A DNA stretch of 64,000 nucleotides from Tetrapyrgos nigripes (lineage: Eukaryota; Basidiomycota; Agaricomycetes; Agaricales; Campanellaceae), in the NCBI GenBank assembly GCA_013368315.1, contig JAACJM010000049.1:62001-126000 (forward strand). Reading direction: 5' to 3'. Below, in pieces: positions 24,802-35,592 of this stretch; position 1 is the first letter of the stretch; each line of letters opens with the position of its first letter. The notes below the pieces were generated by a model. That model worked only from the letters and a program-made list of their open reading frames with translations. It had not been told where the DNA came from and searched no databases. The position numbers and the translations under genes were made by a program.

Positions 24802-26287
24802 GCTAGCCTCGAGCTGAATGATATGAGTTTTCTTGACTATCTCTAATAGTACTTATGTTCGCATATATATTGTATCGCCTTAGCCCTCTTGACCTTTCCT
24901 GCCACCGCTTACTTGAAGTGGTCGACATTGCGTAGTATGCATATGAAGCGCCGTGAGCTTGTTAACCTTGCCAGGGCGGGGCAGAGAGGTGGGACCAAAA
25001 GATGAGTGGGTGCGAGTTCTGGAAGGTGACATCGGCGGAGAAGAAGAGTTTGGACTCAGAGATGGGTATCTGGGAGGGTCCGGGCTTGGGCTTGAAGGTC
25101 GCCAGATATAAGTGGACTGTACGCCTAGAGGCCAGAGGTTGAGTAGTAGCAACCTGAAGCTGCAGCTAGGATTTGGGGACTGGCTGACGCAACATTACGC
25201 TGGGATACAGCTCAAATTGGGAAATTAACATAGATTGGATGATTCTCGAGGCTGGAACTGGCAAGGAGAACCGGACTTAAGAAAGTGATGTCTTGACGCA
25301 ATGTTACGCTGGGATTGGGAAATGGGAAACTAACGGCATGGATTGGACGACTCTCAGAGCCGGACTTACAATACATACTCTGCTATTATGTCCATCTTCT
25401 ATACCCATGCAAAATTTCACTTATGACCATGACTAGGGATCTAATACCCTTCATAGAGGTGGGTGCTCACTTGAGGAAGGTCTTCTTTCGTCCGACGTTT
25501 CGTGCGAGTGTATTTCTAGCATATCCAACTTGAAACATTAAGAAATGTCCACGATCTTGCGGGATTCCTGGAAGTTGGTGATGGTTACTTGACGAGTAAA
25601 GAAAGGAAGCTAGTGCAGAACTAGTGACCGCCAACTGTTTAAATTACGGGTCACAGGGCCCTTTGAGGATTTCATTTTTTTGAGTCTGGTGATGGCTCTT
25701 GGACAATCTGAGGCTGTTTTCTCCAAGGTTGAGGATGGAGGAGAACGGAGGAGGAGCAGCTGACCGCAGTGGTTGGACTTTGCCGGAAGTGCACGTGTGC
25801 CCCCGCGTAGACGAACAGTAACCAAATTCGGTAGGTCTGGGCCCCTGGCTTCTCATCCTCGTCGAAGACGTCCTCCGCGTTGCACTGTCACGACCCCGCG
25901 TCATTCAAGAGTCCAGACAATCATCGGTGCCTCACGGTGTTCCGTCCAGCCTTTTCATCCTGGGATCGGAGGAAGTAATCGAGGAAGGCTGACTTGGAAT
26001 TACAAATAACGGAAGGTGACCAGAAAGGAAGTGGATGTAGACCGCGTCAGAGAGGACGACGAAGACTACGTGAGTTTCTGCTCTTCTTAGCTTTGCTGGA
26101 CAGCGGGTTTATAATTCATGTTTAAAAGGCGCTATTTTTACAACCGCCTATACGTGGTGTGTTTCTGTCAATCTGTTTTTACCGCGAAACAGACTAAACC
26201 ATTTGTATATGTTAGCGACGAATGCCCTCTGTCTTCTCCACTTGCATCTCAATCTCGATACTCTTTTGATACCTGCTGCATCGCTGC
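24802..26287. other. Intergenic stretch with a short imperfect duplication
   Basis: An approximately 70-bp segment starting GACGCAAC/TGTTACGCTGGGA occurs twice (about 25185-25255 and 25294-25363), both followed by ATTGGA..GA.TCTC. A Pro/Ser-rich 90-codon minus-strand frame (24880-25152) is not convincing. No other gene seen. Confidence 0.4.
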
Positions 26288-29200
26288 ATGGAAAGACAAC
26301 AAATACAGCCAATGTCGAGGTTTACCGCGTACCAAGAGACGGCCGCTGGAGCCGGACATGGACAACTGCAGTATCATTACGAGTACGCTGGTGGAGGCCC
26401 GCTCAGTGGAGCGACTTCTCAAATCCCCGTCACGTCTTCATCCCAGTCACATCTCACATCCTCTCGTTCCCAAAAACAACCAACAGACGACTCCAATCCA
26501 GCTCCAAAGCCCAAAGCCAAACGTCGAAAAGTCAACCATGCGTGTCTTTACTGTCGACGGAGCCACATGACGTGCGATGAAGGACGACCTTGCCAACGTT
26601 GTATTAAGCGGGAGATTGGGCATCTGTGTCATGATGAGCCGAGGACGATGCAAGGAAATGAGCATCAAGTGAATCCGACTAGTCAAGGGCATAAGCAGGG
26701 CCAGGGACAGGATCCGAGACAAGAGCTCGCGCAACGACCGGCGAGTGTCGGTGGATGGGGTACAGGACCGTTATCGTCGACTACGTCAATGAATGACGGG
26801 TTAGGGAGTGGGTTGACATCGGTCTCAAGAGACTTGGCAGCGTATCCTCAACAGCAGTCAGAGACGACATCATCCTTCCAGCAAGAGCAGTGGATACCTC
26901 CATATCGCCCAGGGACGTTTGGGACGGAACTTGCAGTCTTGACGTGCGTATTTTGGTCTGTCTCAGAATGACTTGGCTGACGAATTTGCCCGCTCTTTCT
27001 CTCCCAATCTAATTTAACTGCTTCTGCCTGCTTGTATGCACACATATATCGCCTTTTTTGACGCATATACCCACCCATTGCATCTTTGCCAACGCATATA
27101 TCCACCACTAACCTCTTTTTTGGCGCATATACCGACCAACATTTGAAAAACATACGTTTACACGCGGACATATCCACCTATGCATCACTATTCACGCATA
27201 TACTCTCACTCCATGCCCATAAACTCTTCGTTCCCACATTCATCCCAGCGAAATCCTCGAAAACATCGACCGAGCCGCTGCCTTCGATGCGACTGGAGGC
27301 ATTCTCACATCAGAAACTCAAGGTCTGACGAGACAAGGATCCTTCTACTCAACCTCAGCTTACTCCGAATTATCCCAATCCCAACCTTTCTTTGCACCTC
27401 CTCCTCAACATCACCCTCGACCTCAGGGACCTGGACATGCTCATACAGGCACAGGCCAAGTACAAACACAAGCCGAGCTTCAGACACAACCTCACGCCCA
27501 GGCGCAGACACAGACGACAAACTCAAACTCGCCATCATCACAGGTGCATATGGGACCGTCAATAGCGACATTTACGGTCCAGAATCAGTATCCTCCTTCT
27601 AATCCCATTCCCAACCCCACGCGTAACAATTTGAACGCCAATACCAACACCAACACCAACCATAACTCAGTAGTCACCAAAGACCTTCACTCTGGGGCTC
27701 TTATAGGAGACTCGGTACTTACTCCAGCAGCCACAACGTCAGCTATGGCCGACTCACCTGTTTCCGTTTCCCCAGCTACTTCTGCTTCAGTAGTGACCCC
27801 AGGATCGACGGGACGGCCGACAGCGAGTCCCGGGTTGGAGCGTAATGTCGTCGTTGCTGGAGCTGGAGCAAGTAGCAACCACAATCGTCGAAAACGAAGT
27901 TCCTTTTCTACGTCTTTTCCTTCAGGCACCTCAGGTACCCAATTCGTCGCATCCCCTATATCTACATCTTCTGCTTCAGCATCAGCATCTGCGCCCATAC
28001 TAGCACAGTCACCCTCACAACCACAGCCGCACTCATCTTCATCTCTACCTGCCCCAACTCCTCCTTCTGGTCCCTCAGAATCCGCAACATCCTCAGCACA
28101 CGCACATACACAGCCTCAGGCGGTCGCTTCTGAGGACAGACCCAACCCACCACCCTCTAATTCCTCCACTCCAAGCATAACCGCCATCCCTTTCTCCCAA
28201 CCCAACGTCTCTACCTCTTCCATCAACCGCTTCCTCCTTACAGCCGCAAACCAAGAATCTGGGTCTCGAGAGGATCGTCTAGCCCGCGTCATTAGGTCGA
28301 AATACGAAGCGGGGTTGTTGAAACCTTATAATTATGTGAAAGGGTATGCGAGGTTGAGTAGGTGGATGGAGGGAAATGTGAGTCAGGAGAGTAAGGCTAG
28401 GGTGTTGATGCCGTTGAGTGTGTTGAGGCCGAAGTTTAGGGTGAGTGTTTCCATTAGTTGACAGTGAGCTGAGTTTCTGACTGCTGGTGGTGTTTTTCAT
28501 TTTTGTTTAGGCCGTAGCTCAATCTCTCCGACCCCTGGACCTGGTTTTTATCGAAGAAGCATTTGAGCGTCTTCTGCTGGACTATGACCGTGTCTTCGCT
28601 TCCATGGGTGTTCCTGCGTGCTTATGGAGGAGGACTGGGGAAATCTACAAGGGGAACAGAGAGTTTTCCGAGTTGGTTGGGCTGGATGGGTATTTGCTTA
28701 GGGAAGGCAAAGTGTGTATATATGAGCTCATGGCGGAGGAGAGTGCGGTCAATTATTGGGAGGTGAGCGCTTCTTTGCCTGACTTGACTTTTGAAGACGA
28801 TGCTAATCATATTTGTTTTTTCACTTTCATTCCCATTCCCAACCCCAACCCTCAACAATACTCAGAAATACGGCACCGTCGCTTTCGACTCGTCCCAAAA
28901 AGCCGTCTTAACATCCTGCGTCTTACGCTACAAACCCAAACTCGACTCCTTCGCGTCTTTCAATACCAATTCCCGAAACAGTGGTGGTAAAGACCGATAC
29001 ACCACTCCCAACACCTATGGCTCCTACTCGACATACCCTGCTCCAATGATGCCCCCGACAACCGTATTGGCTCGGACGGGTATGACCAGGAAGCTATGGG
29101 ACTCGGACTCTGGATCGGGAGATTCCTCTACCGACAGTGGTACAGGTATAGATCCAGGAAACGGTGGAGTAGCATTACCAGCAGACGAAGCAGCTGGGGC

Positions 29201-29366
29201 ACCGCATGTGTCTAGGGAACAACGAGAATGGGAAAGAGAACAGGACGGGACACTGGTACCGGTACCTGCAGAGGAAGGGTTGATTAGCTGTTGTTTTTCT
29301 TTCACGATTAGGCGGGACAAGTGGGGCATTCCGAGTATGATTGTGGGGAATTTTGTGAGGTGTTGA
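26288..29366 (+). CDS. ERT1: ERT1/AcuK-type Zn2Cys6 transcription activator of gluconeogenesis
   Basis: Exons 26288-26943, 27249-28440, 28511-28762 and 28866-29366 give 866 residues in frame. The N-terminal DNA-binding domain reads CLYCRRSHMTCDEGRPCQRC-IKREIGHLC, the Zn2Cys6 form characteristic of ERT1/Rds2/AcuK regulators of gluconeogenic genes. A basic stretch KPKAKRRKVNH precedes it. The long middle is Gln/Ser/Thr/Asn-rich and probably disordered. The C-terminal third carries the PAS-type region: SLRPLDLVFIEEAFERLLLD, GVPACLWRRTGEIYKGNREF, YELMAEESAVNYWEKYG, and final SFTIRRDKWGIPSMIVGNF. The first intron is unusually long for this window (305 nt). Expected role: nuclear regulator of gluconeogenesis and fermentable/non-fermentable carbon switching. 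Family assignment is strong; the target genes here are not known. Confidence 0.92.
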
Positions 29367-30060
29367 AGTGCTGGCACTAGTGGCGCTGACAGTGTCAGGG
29401 CCAGGGACGTTGGGTGCGTACCTGCGTACGCACTGCGAGGTGCCGGACGGAGGATCTGAATGGCGGTGATGTCGCACCAAGGTTATGCCAACCATGGTCC
29501 CAGGAACTTTTACTTCGTGGGCCATTAGGTCAAAAGGATTCATGGCCAATGCATATGCCATGCGCATATGTATGCTGCGTTTCACCATAGTCTATGGGTT
29601 TCGTAAGTTATTCAAGGTTTATTCAATGTTTTCGGGTTTTGGTTTTTCCTGCATACATACTATGTCTGTAACTTTTTCTCTTCGCTTCGTCTCTTATCAC
29701 CTTCAAGTTCTGTTTGTGCTTTCCTTTGTCCTTTCCAGTGTGCTATATCGTGTTTACTGCCCTCACGGTCCTCATCGTTTATCGCAAAGTGCTTGCTATT
29801 GTACGTAGTACATATTAACTGGCGTTTACTTACTGTATCTCGTATAATTGTTTTCTTAGCCGTTTCTCAGCAGTCTCAAACTCAAACCTGACCTATCAAT
29901 GGTAACCCGTGGGCAACCCTTTCTCTTTTACAAGGCTGAGAGAGGTTCACATTATTCCCCGTTAGTCAATGGATGAGGCTGTGCATTGCTACGTTGATAA
30001 ACCACTTTCACTTATCGCTTGCGCATTCACTCTCCCCCTCCTCATTGGTATTGCTCCAGT
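29367..30060. other. Intergenic stretch, nothing recognised
   Basis: Between ERT1 and the first F-box gene. A near-perfect hairpin (GTGCGTACCTGCGTACGCAC) lies just after the ERT1 stop. No gene seen. Confidence 0.4.
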
Positions 30061-31541
30061 ATGGGCCAGTCGCTATCTTCCGGGTCATCCAGCATGCCTT
30101 CAGAGCTTTGGGAGGAAATCATAGCACATCTCGAGGAGCCGAAGATAACGGATCTTAAAGCCTGCTCACTGGTATCGAAGGAATGGAGGTCACACTGCAT
30201 CGGCCATCTTTTCACGTCGATCATACTCCCTTCCCCAGTATGCGGTCAGGTGGAATGGAAGAACTTTAAGCACTCTCTCCGTCCCGATGAACAGGCGCAG
30301 TTGGAGGAGGAGGCCATTCAGAGCTTGACAGAGGCGGCTCAATTAGGAGGGATTCTTTCAATCAATAACGGCTTCCTCCCTTCCGTTCAGAATCTCACTT
30401 TCGACTTCATGCTTTCCGTTGACTTTCTCAACAAGGCTCTCCCTCTTATTCGACAAATCCCTTTTGCACCAAACCAAATTCGAGGAATCGCTCTGGCCCA
30501 TGCTGTCATGCCTGGCTCACCGGACTTTGTATCCTACTTCTCCGAGTTACTCGTCAATAACAACGACTCTATCGAGCGTTTATCGCTTAGTAACATCATG
30601 TTGTCAGCCCAGGGATTTCCAGACTCCTTGAAACACGTTCAGAACGTGATTCATAATATGTTGCCTCCCCTTCCCAAGCTTAATCATTTATACATTGGCG
30701 ACATGGATCTTGATCCCAAGCTGGAGAAAAACGGTGGCTCCTTCAAGGGTCCCATAGATCCTCAAGCTGATACCATACGACCTCGTCCAAAGTCCATCAC
30801 CGTTGATGTTCTAAACGAGATTGGTTATGTGGTTTCCTTCCAACTTTTGTTGTACTCCGAGTCAGAGCATCCCATGTTTGACTGTTCTCGGGTGGAGGAA
30901 CTGCGCGGTATGCATTACGAGTTCAGCGTAATCCCTGGTTCATGGAGCGACTCGATCCGTAAACTCCACATCAGAGTGGGCAGAAAGACAGGTGTCACTC
31001 GTACGTGTCTTTAGTAATTTCTCACCCATTTTATAGATCTAATACCATAAGAACAGGATTCTTGGTCTTCGCACCATCTGAAGCCGACTATCGTCGAGAC
31101 CCAGCAATCCTCTCTCTTCTCCCGTTAAGCCTACCCGACCTTACACATCTAACAGCACTTCTCGAACTCGACTATTACCGCGTCAATCAATTCATTCGCC
31201 GTCTACCTGATATCGCTGACCTTCCCTATCTCCAAGTGCTTGATATACAGGTTCGAATCGCATCAACGCGTTGGATAGAAGAAGATAATGGATGGGACTG
31301 GGATTCACTGGAACCAAAGCTTGTTGACGTTGTACGGGATCCATGGGAATCGTTGAGGATGCGTTTAGTACGATTGGACGAAAGTCTTAATTTGCTGATG
31401 AAGAAGACGGTGTCTACTTCGCTGAACAAAATCAACCTCACGTTGAAGATCAAAGGAACGCCTCTCGACTCTCAAAACGTGGCCGAGCGGTGCTTTCCGT
31501 TCATGATAACTTCGGAATTCTTTGCTCTGGAATTTCACTGA
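30061..31541 (+). CDS. F-box protein, tandem copy 1
   Basis: Two exons (30061-31000, 31057-31541), 474 residues. The N-terminus after MGQSLSSG reads MPSELWEEIIAHLEE, then DLKACSLVSKEWRSHC, the F-box typical of agaricomycete F-box proteins that bind Skp1 in SCF ubiquitin ligases. The remainder is leucine-rich without a clear WD40 or LRR signature and presumably recognises a substrate (inference). The 56-nt intron at 31001-31056 has in-frame stops, so it must be removed. It is the upstream member of a tandem duplication that includes about 80 bp of 5' and about 100 bp of 3' flank; about 85-90% of residues match copy 2 by eye. Confidence 0.85.
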
Positions 31542-31842
31542 AGGAGAGCTGCGGAGGAATGTCAAGCCGAGGTTGCGAAGTGGGTTGGCTGTACGTCATG
31601 TCGTTTCAAGGCTAAGCAACTGTATCGTTGGTAGCTGTAGAAACATAGGAGGAGGCTGTGCTATATAACTTACCAAATCAGTAATATAATGTGATACGAT
31701 ACTCATCAACTATGTGCGCCTCAGGACTACCTCAGGATACAAATGTCTGTTCTGTGTGCAACTTTTCGTACTCATTGATAAACGACCCTCTTCACTGCAT
31801 CGCTTTCACAGTCACTCTCCCCCTCATTGCTATTGCTCCAGA

Positions 31843-33330
31843 ATGGGCCAGTCGCTATCTTCCGGCAGGTCATCCAGCATCGCTCCAGAGCTTTGCGAGG
31901 AAATCATAGCACATCTCGAGGAGCCAAAGATAACGGATCTCAAAGCCTGCTCACTGGTATCGAAGGAATGGAGGTCACACTGCATCGGCCATCTTTTCAC
32001 GTCAATCATACTCCCTTCCCCAGTATGCAGTCAGGTGGAATGGAAGAACTTTAAGCACTCTCTCCGTCCCGATGAACAGGCGCAGTTGGAGGAGAAGGCC
32101 ATTCAGAACTTAACAGAGGCGACTCAATTAGGAGGGAGTCTTTCAATCACCAGCGGCTTCCTTCCTTCCGTTCAGAATCTCACTTTCGACTTCATGCTTT
32201 CCGTTGACTTTCTCAACAAGGCTCTCCCTCTTATTCGACAAATCCCTTTTGCACCAAACCAAATTCGAGGAATCGCACTGGCCCATGCCGTCATGCCTGG
32301 CTCACCGGACTTCGTATCCTACTTCTCCCAGTTACTCGTCAATAACAACGACTCTATTGAGTATTTATCGCTGTGTAACATCATGCTCTCAGCCCAGGGA
32401 TTACCAGACTCCCTGAAACACGTCCAGAAGGTGATCCATGATATGTTTCCTCCCCTTCTCAAGCTTGACCATTTATGCATTGGGGACATGGACCTTGATC
32501 CCGCGCTGGACGGTGACTCTTACATGGGTCCCATAGAGTTTCTAGCCGATACCATACGACCTCGTCCGAAAACCCTCACCCTTGACGTTCTGAACGAGCT
32601 TGGTTATGGGATCTCCTTCGGACTTTTGTTGTACTCCGAGTCAGAGCGTCCCATGTTTGACTGTTCCCGGGTGGAGGAGCTGCGCAGTACGCATTACGTG
32701 TTCAGCGTATTTCCTGGTGATGGCAGTAGTTCATGGGGCGACTCGATCCGTAAAGTCCAGATCAGAGTGGGCAGGAAGAAAGGGGCCGCTAGTACGTGTC
32801 TTCACCGTTGTCTTAACTTGCTGTATGGATATAATAACATGAGTACAGGATTCTTGGTCTTCGCACCATCTGAAGCCGACTATCGTCGAGACCCTGCAAT
32901 CGTCTCTAGTCTACCGTTAGGCCTACCTGACCTTACACATATAACGGCACTTCTTGAACTCGACTATTATCGGGTCAACCAATTCATTCGTCGCCTACCT
33001 GATATCTCTGGCCTTGCCCATCTCCAGGTGCTTAAAATACAGATTCGTGTCGCTTCAACGCGCTGGGTAGAAGATAGAGGATGGGACTGGGATTCACTGG
33101 AACCAAATCTTGTTGACGTTGCACAGGATCCATGGGAATCGTTGAGGATGCGGTTGGTGAGATTGGACGAAAGTCTTAACCTGTTGGTGGAGAAGGCGGT
33201 GTCTACCTCGCTGAATAAGATCATCGTCACGTTGAAGATCAAAGGGACACCTCTCGACTCTCCAAATGTGGCCGAGCTGTGCTTTCCGTTCATGATGGCT
33301 TCGGGATTGTTTACTCTGGAATTGCACTAA
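31843..33330 (+). CDS. F-box protein, tandem copy 2
   Basis: Start ATG at 31843 by alignment with copy 1; F-box IAPELCEEIIAHLEE then DLKACSLVSKEW. Exons 31843-32791 and 32849-33330 give 476 residues. The intron at 32792-32848 is 57 nt, divisible by three and free of stops, so an unspliced transcript would give a 19-residue longer protein; in copy 1 the same intron contains stops. The copy diverges mainly in the middle region (for example DPALDGDSYMGP in place of DPKLEKNGGSFKG). Both copies remain open, so both may work. Confidence 0.85.
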   Translation: MGQSLSSGRSSSIAPELCEEIIAHLEEPKITDLKACSLVSKEWRSHCIGHLFTSIILPSPVCSQVEWKNFKHSLRPDEQAQLEEKAIQNLTEATQLGGSLSITSGFLPSVQNLTFDFMLSVDFLNKALPLIRQIPFAPNQIRGIALAHAVMPGSPDFVSYFSQLLVNNNDSIEYLSLCNIMLSAQGLPDSLKHVQKVIHDMFPPLLKLDHLCIGDMDLDPALDGDSYMGPIEFLADTIRPRPKTLTLDVLNELGYGISFGLLLYSESERPMFDCSRVEELRSTHYVFSVFPGDGSSSWGDSIRKVQIRVGRKKGAASTCLHRCLNLLYGYNNMSTGFLVFAPSEADYRRDPAIVSSLPLGLPDLTHITALLELDYYRVNQFIRRLPDISGLAHLQVLKIQIRVASTRWVEDRGWDWDSLEPNLVDVAQDPWESLRMRLVRLDESLNLLVEKAVSTSLNKIIVTLKIKGTPLDSPNVAELCFPFMMASGLFTLELH

Positions 33331-33534
33331 AGAAGAGAGTCTGTGCAGCAATGCCAGTTCAAGGGTGTGGAGTAGATTGGCTATACGTAAAGTCGTACAA
33401 GGCTACAGCAGCTGTATCGTTTCATAGCTGTAGAAACGAAAAAGGAGGCTGTGCTACATACCTTACCGAATACTGAATCATAATTCGATAATCATCAGCT
33501 ATGTACGCCTCAGGATACAAATATCCATCGTCGT

Positions 33535-34864
33535 ATGGGTGTTCGAAAAGTGTCCCATATCTTGCTTGACATCATGCTTATTCCCGTTCTTTCTTCAAAG
33601 TATTCAGTGTCTCGTAAACGCGCAGAAAAAGAACGAAGAGTACCTGCTGGTGGTGGGGGAGGCGGTGCTGGGGGAGGCGGTGCTGGGGGAGGCGGCAGTG
33701 GAGGTCGTACTAGTGGTGGTGGTACTAGGTCGGGCTCATCCGGGGGAGGTAGTGGTGGTGGAGGAAGTCGTACAGGATCAATCGGAGGTAGCAGCAGCGG
33801 AAGTGGGTCAGGCTCCTCCCGCGGTTCTTCAGGATCTGGAAGTAGTTCCGGTGGATTCGGTTCATCTGGGTCTGGTAGTGGCTCACCCAGCTTGAGTCCT
33901 GGTGCTGGGAGGTCGTCGTCAGTCTCCACTGGAGGTTCATCTGGGAGAACTATGACCCCATACAGCAGTGGTGGAGGATCAGCTATTCCAATCCCATCTG
34001 GTAGCATGTTCTCTGGTCGTTATCAAGGGGGTGCAACGAGATTTCAGGTTTATGGGACAAGGTTTATATTTTTATTTATGTTTTTCTGCCAATATGGGAC
34101 TGATGTACTTTGTTCAGACAGTATGGAAGCGGGTATCCTGGATACTCAGGTCGAGGAGTTTCTGGTCGCGGGTTTCCATATTATTTTTGGCCCCTAACTT
34201 GGGGAAGTGCATCGGGATATAATGCAGCGTCGTACTATCATGATGCAGATACTGAGGTAAGGAAACATACGTGCCAACTGCCCTGTTTTTCTCAGGAAGT
34301 TTACATTCATTCTCACAGTACGGGCTCCCAAGCAACACTTCTCGACCTGGCGGCGCCTTGAGATACGCTACATTCACATCCAACTCCCAGAACACCACTT
34401 TCCATGTCGTAGCAGACAACACCTCCCTTACTGAACTCCTCACCGACATCTACTCTCATTGTGGTTCATCCATCAATAACGCATCAAGCACTGCGTCCCC
34501 TATCCTCCTGCAATTATTCAACGATTCGGACTCGTCTCTTTCGACCGACTCGGATGCTCCTTCGGCGCAATCCGTCATACAGTACTATCGCGCTAGCAGT
34601 GTTGCACTGACACTCGATGGATATAATAACACTGCAGCTTGGGCAAACGCCACCGACGGCACGTCGGATACTCCTATTCCTATGAATATTGATGTCACTT
34701 TGAAGGACTGCTTGAATCAGACGATTGGAGAAGCGGTTCCTTTGGTTGATCCAGCGTACTTAGCTTCTAGTATGAATGCTGGAGTCGCGACATGGGACGC
34801 TGTAGACATACGAGTAATACCATTGATCTTGGTGTTTCTTCATCTACTTGGGATAGTTTTGTAG
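33535..34864 (+). CDS. Gly/Ser-rich, probably GPI-anchored surface protein
   Basis: Exons 33535-34047, 34122-34256 and 34319-34864, 397 residues. An about 150-residue Gly/Ser low-complexity region (GGGGGGAGGGG, GSGSGSSRGSSG) is followed by a conserved core, QYGSGYPGYSGRGVSGRGFP then YYFWPLTWG, a Thr/Asn-rich domain with many N-glycosylation sequons (TSRPGGALRYATF, NTTFHVVADNTS), and a C-terminal hydrophobic tail VIPLILVFLHLLGIVL at the stop, as in GPI-anchor signals. I have seen this Gly-rich/GRGVSGRGFP arrangement in basidiomycete hypothetical proteins; function unknown. The start is uncertain: MGVRKVSHILLDIMLIPVL is a poor signal peptide, so an upstream exon may be missing. The 3' end of the F-box duplication lies immediately upstream. 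Confidence 0.7.
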
Positions 34865-35592
34865 ACAATCTTGTAACAGGTACTTGGTTGCCTTTATCCG
34901 CATAATTCATGGCCTGATGCTCCAATTTCTGACTGAAATGCAAGTAGATTTTTAAGACTCACCTCGAGCAAACTTCAGTTCCTCATGCTCATAATGCATT
35001 TCCTCTCGAAAATCTCCGCCACCGCTGAATCTTCGGGATGGAAAAGTTTTGCCAAGTGGAGAACATCCAGGAATTGGGAGGGATGTGAAACTGCAAAGGA
35101 AGCGTGTTGTATTAATATTTAATCCCTGTGGGTACGGGTGTAAAGAAGAAACCACGGAGAAATTCGATGAATGCGTACTCAGCCTATGGTTGGACTATAG
35201 GTGCTCATCAATGACTAGGAACTAGATCCAGGCTCAAGAGACGTCAGAAAAGGACTTGTCAGAGTTTGAGCTTTTAATCCCATGATTCAAACCTTCGCTA
35301 CCTTAATTATGAGCAGTGGTTCTTCCGGAATTCTTCCCTGTAGCCAGTATACTGACGAGAAAGGCCATATTGTAGTTGCAGAGGAACTCAGAGAATCACA
35401 TGGGTAGCGATTTACATCTGGCAAGTCCATGTAGCTCGGAAGACCTCGCTTATCTCCGGAACTTCTTTTCGTGTTAATTTCGTGTTAACCCCAGTCATCC
35501 AAGAGATATGCGATACCTCGCCAATATCATACATACATTGTACTTCATTTCCTTTCCACATATCATCCCATCCCGTACGCCGATGCACATCT
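34865..35592. other. Intergenic stretch, nothing recognised
   Basis: Between two genes ending toward each other (Gly-rich protein and oxidoreductase). No supportable feature. Confidence 0.4.

Noticed and set aside
24880..25152. 90-codon Pro/Ser-rich minus-strand frame
   Set aside because: Lies in the 3' flank of DUF2235 paralogue 3, no splice context or family; could not be supported.
33510..34007. Pro/Leu/Asp-rich minus-strand open frame
   Set aside because: Antisense shadow of the Gly/Ser-rich gene.
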